NCBI GenBank assembly: GCA_940337035.1
Contig: OW679202.1
Location: 45,153,763-45,217,762 of the forward strand
Direction: 5' to 3'
Source: Agriotes lineatus
Lineage: Eukaryota > Arthropoda > Insecta > Coleoptera > Elateridae
DNA: 64,000 nucleotides
Shown here in pieces: positions 57,336 to 64,000 of the stretch (within the stretch, counting starts at the first letter, position 1; each line of letters begins with the position of its first letter). Below the pieces are notes generated by a model, which saw nothing but the letters and a program-made list of their open reading frames with translations, had not been told where the DNA came from and ran no database searches. The position numbers and the translations under genes are program-made.

Positions 57336-58039
57336 TTCGAATTCCTGCGATGCAGCTAGGTTTAATCTTCTCTAGCTGGGCATGGATTTAACTTTGGTGT
57401 AGCGTAGTATCAACCAAATCATGCAGCGAAAAATAAATCGCATTTTTTACAAGAGGTAATTGTTTCACTACATTCTTTTTTACACATTTCATACGCTTGA
57501 AGTATACCTTTACTTGTAATAGTTTTCAAAATACCTCGATACTAAAATTTATACGGCACAGTTTCCGTACGCTTTGTTTAAACAATTCCTGTAGCATTTG
57601 TTAAAAATAATTTTGAGATTAATTTGATATCACTTGAACCAGAAAGAATACGCTTTCTACTAGTTTAAGAATCAATAAGAAATATTCAAAACTAAGCTTG
57701 TACGATGTAGGCATACTATTCGTCAATTTTCAGTAATAAATGAAAATTCGGAAAATATTTTTCTTGCTTTTTGCAATCGCAGAAAAAATGGAGCCTCCTA
57801 CAATTAGATTGAAAAGATAATTCCAGATAGTTTTAATTTTTTTAACTATATCTTCTAGTACACATCTTATGATCGAATTTATGGCCCCTGATTCCTGATT
57901 ACAATGCGAAGCGCAGCCTCGCGCAAGTATGTGTTTTTCGTGTATTTAAACGTTTGAGATTTGCGCATTTATTATGCGGCTCCCGCCCTGAAAGGTCAGC
58001 ATAATGCACTTATTCTTTACTTCTTTTTGTCTCGTACAA
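57336..58039. other. AT-rich spacer, nothing recognised
   Basis: No motif. A small less AT-rich patch at about 57900-58000 (GCGCAGCCTCGCGCAAG) precedes the dispersed repeat. Confidence 0.4.
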
Positions 58040-58240
58040 CATTTACCATGTATCTGTTGGGTTCCATTTTTAGCAATGATAAAGCCTGAGCTATATACAA
58101 ATTACTACATTTATCTAGTACTCATATAATCTTCATGCAAAATATCGTCTTTCTCCAACAAATAGTTTTTCAGTTATACCGCCAAAAGACAGACAAACAG
58201 ACAGACAGGCGGAATTGAGAAATTTTATTTTTCGTCATCT
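58040..58240 (-). repeat. Dispersed repeat family, copy 2 (-)
   Basis: In reverse complement this shows TTTCTCAATTCCGCCTGTCT, the (TCTG)n tract, TTTGGCGGTATAACTGAAAA, ACTATTTGTTGGAG and TAGCTCAGGCTTTATCATTG, in the same order as copy 1 at 5583-5885. It is shorter by about 100 bp in the middle. Confidence 0.72.
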
Positions 58241-58524
58241 AGAGACTTTCAAACTTGAAGATCTGTAGATATCTTGAAAGGTGATTTTTTCGAGATTACA
58301 ATACTTCCTTCATCTTTCAGAGGAGGGAACTAAGAAAAAGTTGCTTAGTGTACAAGCTGTCAAAGATATGGGCATATAACATTTTTTTGTCAGTGAAAAC
58401 CAAGGGGTGTCAATAGAAAATTGGATCGAACATTTAATTATTGCTCTTATTCATTATCTTCCCAACTAAACAGTTAAACAGAGGTAATTTGAAGACTTAC
58501 ACCATTATAATACGACCGTCTATT

Positions 58525-58785
58525 ACAGGGAGGGACTATAATATCATACATGCTGATTGATGATCTAGACTTATAGCGCCCAAAGGACTAGCATTACTTA
58601 AAACTTTAGAAAGCAATTATTTGAAACACCTACCCACGGGAGAATCCACGTCCTACCCACCTGACGGGAATAAAATACCTGAGTTAGTCGATTTCTGCGT
58701 CACACAAGGTATCCCTCTATCCTTTGCTATAGTAATATTTGTTTTAATATATCTTCAAATCATTTTCCACTTTTTCTACTTATAT
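58525..58785 (+). pseudogene. Jockey-type endonuclease fragment (+)
   Basis: RDYNIIHAD then SRLIAPKGLALLKTLE (about 58534-58620; the GDFNAKH.WGSR pattern with two adjacent stops). Next are HLPTGESTSYPPDGNKIPEL and VDFCVTQGIPLSFAIV (58621-58735), then, after a shift, NISSNHFPLFL, where SSDH is now SSNH. This is the C-terminal half of a Jockey-type endonuclease. No RT follows. Confidence 0.78.
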
Positions 58786-60174
58786 ACTCTAGCTTACTCT
58801 TCCTCACGCAAACGTCACTAATACTCTTAGATACTCTTACATCGTATTACTCAATTTTCCCTTGTCTTATCATTCCTTGTGGTCATCTAAACGGCTTTCC
58901 TACATGCATTAATTTATAATCTGATTCTTGCTGCTCCCTTGCTCTCCTCAACCGCGATGAGGTATGTGTGTGCTTAAAATTCTATTGTTAATAGCTGAAT
59001 GCTTGTTCTTCGCTATTGAGCGAAAGATGTGTATAGCAGAAATTTGTTAGTCAGTGTTTCGTCAATTTTACATGATATTTGTGTAAGTTCAGTAAACATT
59101 AATAATATAAAGTATAATTTATAGTTGAGAATTTACTGGAATATGTTTAATTTATAAGCTCTGCTATGATCTACCACCTTTTAATAAATTCAATAAATGA
59201 AATGTGCGCCAAATAACGGACAAATAGCACATAATAAAGGTTATTCAAATTTAATTTTTAATAATGTGGTCTACATTTTAACATGTTTTCAGCTGGTGGG
59301 GTTTTCCCCTAACAGTAATTTCACATTTATCTGACGTATGTATAATTGTAAATACCAGTTCTTGAGTTTCTGGTTTGTTGAAGTTTAATTTAAAATAATA
59401 TTTTCTGATTTCTCTAATTTAGGGACACAGCTTCAATAAACATTAACCTACAGTGCCATAAATTTAAAGCCTGGAAGGGTACGAGTGAAGCTACTTATGG
59501 GTCTATACAATAACTGATTGATTTTTAACAGAATCGACATGAAGGACTCTGAAAGATCCTTTCGTATTTTTTCGTTAAGTCTTAAATACTTATTTTTTCT
59601 GCAAATGCAGCGATAGTTATGGAAAATCATATTATAGTGCACTCACACGTCAATCTGCTGTCGTTGAGGATAGAGGTTTTATATTTTTATACAAATGATT
59701 GATCACGCTAGCTTTAGCTGATGTGCTAATTACCAATTACCTGATAACAAACTAAATAATTTCAGGATTAATGGGAAGCGACAGAATATTATATGAGGGC
59801 TGCTGTCCATTTTACTTTGATCTATAAAACAGATTCTAAAAACCAAATTCCAAATGCAAGGACGAAGAGTGTGATACACAGTAAGCTGTACTTTCCTTCC
59901 GTGTGCTTTTATTATCTAATTGGAAAATCCAGCGTGATAAGTAAGATGAGATAAGCTGTCGCTGCCGGCCAACACAATTGTACTTAAAAGTGGGAATAAT
60001 AAATTAACAAAAAATGGTGAAATATACACTGGTTTAAACCACTGTCATATCTGCTAGCATTTCGGCGATTGCATTTAGAATTGAATACAATTATCTCTTA
60101 CTGAGAGCAATTATATTTAGGAAACGATCGCATGCGTCAGTGTCGTGTTTTATACTTTTAGTAGTAACTTTTTT
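58786..60174. other. AT-rich spacer, nothing recognised
   Basis: No motif or RNA gene seen. The minus frame at 59448-59642 is unremarkable. Confidence 0.45.
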
Positions 60175-60540
60175 TTTTCTGCTATTTTTATAATTAATAA
60201 ATTCCACATAAAATGAAAATGAAATGAAATGTCGCCGCGTTTCTCTTTCTGTTAATTTTTTTGAAGATTTCTAGTTATAATCTATTTTATATTTTCATCT
60301 AGTCTCTGACTTTACCGTTTTCTGTTTTTGCCAAGGAGTCCATACATTTACTGGTTGTGGTAATAGTGTGTCTCTCGTCCTTTATAAATGGTCGCACCAC
60401 ACCACCTGTTCCTTTTCAACGGTGTCACTGATGGCATGTTCTGCATTCATGTGCTCTCGTATATCTTCTTTTGCGTCAGAAATCCATCTCAATAGCCTGA
60501 AGGTTTGGTTGTTGCACCTTGTTCATTAACAATACTTCAG
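60175..60540 (-). pseudogene. LINE ORF2 C-terminal fragment (-)
   Basis: Minus reading shows FRLLRWISDAKEDIREHMNA, EHAISDTVEKEQVVWCDHL, RTRDTLLPQPVNVWTPWQKQ and KYKIDYN. The pattern D-I-R-E-x-x, I-x-D-x-I/V-E-x-x-x-x-x-W-x-x-H, R-L-P … W-x-P is that of the region after RT in insect LINEs. A single stop interrupts WCDHL*RTRD. The rest of the element is absent. Confidence 0.66.
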
Positions 60541-60779
60541 TGCTATATGTAGTAATACACTCTGTTATTATTTTTTAAATAATCTTTCAAATATATCGAC
60601 TTTGAAACACTTAAACTCGTAAAGAAAACCAAAAAAAAAGGATTACACTTTAAACTGAATGACCAAAGCTGGCACACGCAGTGGTAATTTATAACATAAA
60701 AACCACAGGCCATATAGCTTGGTTCTACGCACATTTAGCAGTCAAATAAAATAGTGAAATTATGTAATTAAAAGCACGA

Positions 60780-61440
60780 ACGTTAAAATGTCTGAAGCCG
60801 ATACTGTCTTAAGCCGACCCTGTCTACGATTGCATAGGCATCTATAAAAACCCGGCAAAATTGTGTAGGCATTCTTTTTAACATACGCAATTTCCACACC
60901 ACAGCCGGAAGCAAATGCTTATCAATCAAGCTGTAAACACTTCCTGTAGGCAGCAAGTTTAAATTGCGAATCATCGAAGCCTGCGAATTGCTATTGTTAC
61001 GTATTAGGCTCGCCCTTGATTAGGTCACCACTGGCATAGCTCCTGTAAATTCTACACGAAGGCACTGGGAAGTCCCTTACTCCTTGCTTTGGCGTCGTTG
61101 CAGCATCAACAATGGGCGCCACGAATGCAACTTTGCAATGTATCTACTCACCTGGTACAAGTTGAAAATGTCGCTGAACACGCAAATACGGCTTGTTGCA
61201 TTCAAACTTATGCAGTAACTTCAACAGTGCAAAGTTTTTAAGCTGCTTCTATTTAATTCGCTGTAGGCGATTTCGTTCAATGCATTCGAGCTCGAGGCAA
61301 AGCCCGCTGGATAATGAACTGTTCCCCGCGAAAGATGCTTAAACTGAACAACCTCGCGAGCACCGCTGCACACACACAAATTTAAGCGCTGCTTGCACAA
61401 GCATGTATCCTCACACATTTCGTTAATGTGGATTTCAACG
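60780..61440 (-). other. GC-richer segment with open minus frames, unknown
   Basis: Composition changes visibly from the flanks, and two minus frames stand out: 60783-60974 and 61221-61418. The first contains LNLLPTGSVYSLIDKHLLPA. The second contains LNLCVCSGAREVVQFKHLSR and GTVHYPAGFASSSNALNEIA. TGTTACGTATTAGGC at about 60994 and ATGGGCGCCACG at about 61115 could hint at a retroviral-type LTR and primer site, but I find no matching LTR or pol. Confidence 0.25.
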
Positions 61441-61639
61441 TTTAAGTCTAATTAATAATAAAGAAGCAGGTAAATACAAATTGGTAACCATAAATGCAAA
61501 CCATGCAGGCAAGGCAGCTTGGTTCATGTTTACATTGCTGTTTCTCGATACTGCCCATAATTTGTCTATAGGGTCACTGTGATATGTCTTAATGTCTATG
61601 AATTTAAATATTTCACGCAATTGACTTCGCTGCTACTTG

Positions 61640-62149
61640 TGCAAAGCAGAACCCGATGTCAATATAGGAACTAGCTGCTCTGAAGCCAATTTGTTTCTCT
61701 TGTTTGACGATTTGTTGCTTTATTGTTGTTTTAATAATTTTTTGTTTCGGAGCATTCTTACGTCGACGTGCAGTCTTTCAAGTTATTCGAAGACATTCTT
61801 GTATTTAATTGATGCTCTTTCAATATTCCGCGTTGAAAAATTCACTGTGCTAGTTTTCACGCGTTGTAGTCGTTCATTATATCCATTCGATAGTTTCGAA
61901 GTCTGTTTAAAACTTTTCATATTTCTTTGGTTTTTACGATGCTGGTGCATATGCCCAATTCAACCCCAATCTTGGAGGGCCACTGTATCTCGTTTAGTCT
62001 GTTTTTCACTTGCGATATGTTTGATAAGGAAAAGCCTATCAGTAGTCAAACTACCATTAACATACTTTTTAGGATTATCAAAACACGCATATTACCTTAC
62101 TCGGCAGTAATTGGTTTCGTCAAGTTGGAGACACCCGAGTTTTTATAGT
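61640..62149 (-). other. Coding-like minus-strand segment, unknown
   Basis: The minus text is basic and repeat-poor (GYNERLQRVKTSTVNFSTRN, RASIKYKNVF, RMLRNKKLLKQQ) with scattered stops. The 157-codon plus frame over it is its hydrophobic shadow. I cannot assign a family. It directly abuts the TTAA of the piggyBac relic. Confidence 0.25.
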
Positions 62150-62165
62150 TTAACCCTTTCGCCGC
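62150..62165 (-). repeat. piggyBac terminal repeat and TTAA target
   Basis: TTAACCCTTTCGCCGC. TTAA is the only target of piggyBac elements, and CCCTTT is the common first hexamer of their ends. Confidence 0.72.
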
Positions 62166-62743
62166 TAAACTATTATTAAATAATTTTTAGCTTTTATTTT
62201 ACCAAATATTGCTCAAATATCGGATGAGATTTAGTTATGCATAAAAATATTTCAAAAAACCCCCTTATGCTATTTAAACAGCTTAATGGGACCTGTGTCC
62301 TAACAGTACTCAGTTGTGGGTAGCACATGCTTCGTGGTAGACGATACATCAATAAAGGATTACTCTAATATGAAAATATTGTTCAATAATAATAACAATC
62401 ATTTATGGTAATGAATAAAAAAACTATATTGTTATTGTGATTTTATACATAATATGGAAAAACACATTTCACATAATGCCAAACTTATTCCAGAACTAAT
62501 AGTTTTGGTTGGTTTTCCAACACCAGCAATACTACGACATCAGCGTTGTGAAGTAGACGCTATAGGTAAATATTCACCAACATTTACCATTGCTCGAATT
62601 ACTAATAATAATAATATATATAGCTTTAAAACTAAAAAGTAATTGCACTATTAAAGTTGTTCAGGCTACCAAAAGAGCAAATTCAGATTACTTTTTGAAA
62701 TGGCATCTGCTCTTCCACTTACCCCGATATATATTCCCTACGT

Positions 62744-62938
62744 TTATAGCAGTGGACATAAACAACTTATAAAAAACTTTTCTCTATCATTTAGTTCGTT
62801 TTTGTTTAGATCATAGGTAGCCACCTTTTGGTTGGCGACATCCAATTCCCTCATATAGTTCTTATAAAATATCATCACATCTGGACCTGGAAATTGCTTT
62901 CCCTTACCGTCCTTCTGTGTTCGTTGGGTAACTCCCAT
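62744..62938 (-). pseudogene. piggyBac transposase C-terminal frame
   Basis: A 64-codon frame including MGVTQRTQKDGKGKQFPGPD, MIFYKNYMRELDVANQKVAT and YDLNKNELNDREKFF. In piggyBac transposases the Y-N-x-x-M-G-G-V-D-x-x-D-Q block carries a catalytic aspartate. Here it reads MRELDVANQ: the D is kept but the GG is lost. The frame continues with a shift into FYKLFMSTAINV. Confidence 0.75.
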
Positions 62939-63934
62939 TCTATTTGAGTGGCAGTTACTGCTGACAGCTACATCTTTTGTCTTTTTCCACTTTGTGGCAA
63001 TGATACCTTTTGAATTGCAGCGACAAAATGCATCACCTCGTAAAATTTGTCCATTTGGGAAGACGGTGGTATTTTTCTATGGTTTGCGAATGTTCTTACA
63101 TAGGTGTATGGTAGTCTACTAATCTTGGTGGTGTAAAAAATTAGTTCGAATAAATTGACGCATTAGAAATTCTGATAGAGACTGTCAAGTGTCTAACTAC
63201 GCTTGTCCCTAATATATGCTCCAATGCACCATCTTCGTTACCTGTGTATATTATATTCATGTTGTAGATGTTTGACAGGTTGGAATTGTCTGAGAGCAAA
63301 TTTTCTTCATTCTCGTATTCGCGAACGAGTATTTTAATCAAGAAAGTACTTTTTCACATAGTAAACTTCGGAAACATTAACATGCTTCTCTCGGTGATGT
63401 GCACTTATCTTTTTCTATGGCGTTGGGGATATCACCATTGCCAAGTGCTAGGACCGTGTTGCAGAACATCACCAAAGTGATTCGAAGGAACTCCATTACT
63501 TGATACATATCGGTTTTTCATTGTATTTCTGTCAATGCGTTCGTTAATATACTGGGCAATTACAATAAAAAAGCTTTTAGGAAATAATTTTAGAATATTT
63601 CCGATTCTGTTGATCCTCGATCTACATTCAGTAAAATATTACATTCTCCGTCCTTAGACATGTTGGTTAGAGGTATAAAGAATTTTGAAATTTCAGACCA
63701 TACGTAGTTATCATCTGATGTAGTAGGTACAATATTTTCTTCATATTCTTCATGTAGTTCTTGCTGTGATAGTTTGTCTTTATCAAAAGAAAGATAATTT
63801 TTTGCATTTTTTCTTCAATAGGATCCAATAGCACTAGGGTAATAATTTGTGGCGCTAGATATAAAGAATCAAGCGCTTGATTTGCAGATCAGTTATAATA
63901 GTTGGTGGTGTTATGTTAACCGACCCGAGCTCCT

Positions 63935-64000
63935 CGATGGCCCCATGGATCAGAGGCAAATTCGCGTTCGCAGGCGGTGTAGTTCGAATCACCGGTAATT
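63935..64000 (+). repeat. tRNA-derived SINE head, copy 3 (cut by window end)
   Basis: A box TGGATCAGAGG (63946-63956) and B box AGTTCGAATCACC (63981-63993), then GGTAATT. GTTCGCAGGCGGTGTAGTTC closely resembles copy 2 (GTTCGCTCGTAGGCGCTGAA). The body lies beyond the window. Confidence 0.7.

Larger units (their letters stand above)
62150..63880 (-). mobile_element. piggyBac-type element relic (-) with TTAA terminus
   Basis: The 3' border is TTAA (62150-62153) followed by CCCTTTCGCCGC, the classic TTAA+CCCTTT form of piggyBac ends. Inside, on minus, a transposase is recognisable in order: NYVWSEISKFFIPL, TESEIFLKLFPKSFF and IAQYINERIDRNT (about 63720-63500), then GQILRGDAFCRCNSKGIIAT, KWKKTKDV (about 62985), MIFYKNYMRELDVANQKVAT (about 62870-62815) and VFYKLFMSTAINV (about 62770). 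The mid-region with the first catalytic aspartates (63080-63500) is mostly unreadable. The right terminal repeat is not visible before 63930. Confidence 0.78.

Noticed and set aside
60992..61130. LTR (TGTTACG…CA) followed by a primer-binding site (TGGGCGCC)
   Set aside because: Only about 125 bp, no second LTR, no gag or pol nearby; likely coincidence.
61637..62110. 157-codon plus-strand frame with hydrophobic stretches
   Set aside because: Composition and shadow pattern suggest antisense of a basic minus-strand segment; no start context or domain.
1..64000. CRISPR arrays, bacterial operons, phage or plasmid functions
   Set aside because: No regularly spaced repeats, no ribosome-binding sites with tandem genes; all coding signal is eukaryotic transposon type.

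Overview
This window looks like intergenic DNA from an arthropod nuclear genome, most likely an insect (possibly a beetle or hemipteran; the order is inference). It is visibly AT-rich. I see no rRNA, no tRNA gene, no operon and no CRISPR. I found no host gene I can defend. Nearly all recognisable coding signal is decayed transposon protein: insect-type non-LTR retrotransposons (LINEs) of RTE-like and Jockey-like kinds, Tc1/mariner transposases, a piggyBac transposase, PIF/Harbinger-like MITEs carrying a MADF-domain fragment, several TA-flanked MITEs, and a tRNA-derived SINE family. Most are dead, with stops, frameshifts and truncations.

Layout. 1-5.4 kb: an RTE-like LINE (+) abuts a LINE on the minus strand, then a Jockey-like LINE (-) split by a palindromic MITE (4934-5199). 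5.6-6.4 kb: a dispersed repeat, a SINE head and a LINE linker fragment. 9.3-10.2 kb: a mariner relic and a LINE RT fragment (-). 12.1-14.2 kb: a longer LINE (-). 15.2-17.1 kb: three MITEs. 17.3-18.4 kb: LINE (+). 22.4-24.3 kb: a terminal-repeat fragment and LINE endonuclease. 24.6-26.8 kb: Jockey-like ORF2 (+). 26.8-30.1 kb: two 5'-truncated LINEs, each with a perfect target-site duplication (14 and 13 bp), and an RTE 3' end. 31.3-34.0 kb: a LINE (+) interrupted by two oppositely oriented copies of one Harbinger-like MITE; removing each copy restores the LINE reading frame. 34.3-39.8 kb: two Tc1/mariner-type transposase relics, one a complete TIR-to-TIR element (37806-39204), then an RTE 3' end. 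41.1-41.3 kb: a mariner N-terminal scrap. 47.7-50.9 kb: a LINE C-terminus, then two LINE 5' halves facing each other. 51.4-51.6 kb: a small MITE. 52.8-54.5 kb: RTE-like LINE (-). 56.1-58.8 kb: Jockey-type gag ORF1, SINE, dispersed repeat and a Jockey-type endonuclease. 60.2-60.5 kb: a LINE C-terminus. 62.15-63.9 kb: a piggyBac relic with a TTAA terminus. The window ends inside another SINE.

How the parts relate: this is a record of layered insertions rather than a functional pathway. The nesting gives relative ages: LINEs are hit by MITEs at 4.9 and 32.5-33.8 kb, and the LINEs at 26.9 and 28.2 kb can be subtracted exactly through their duplications. Long stretches (6.4-9.3, 18.4-20.9, 41.3-46.3 and 58.8-60.2 kb) show nothing I can identify. 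All family calls come from reading translated motifs by eye; no database search was run.
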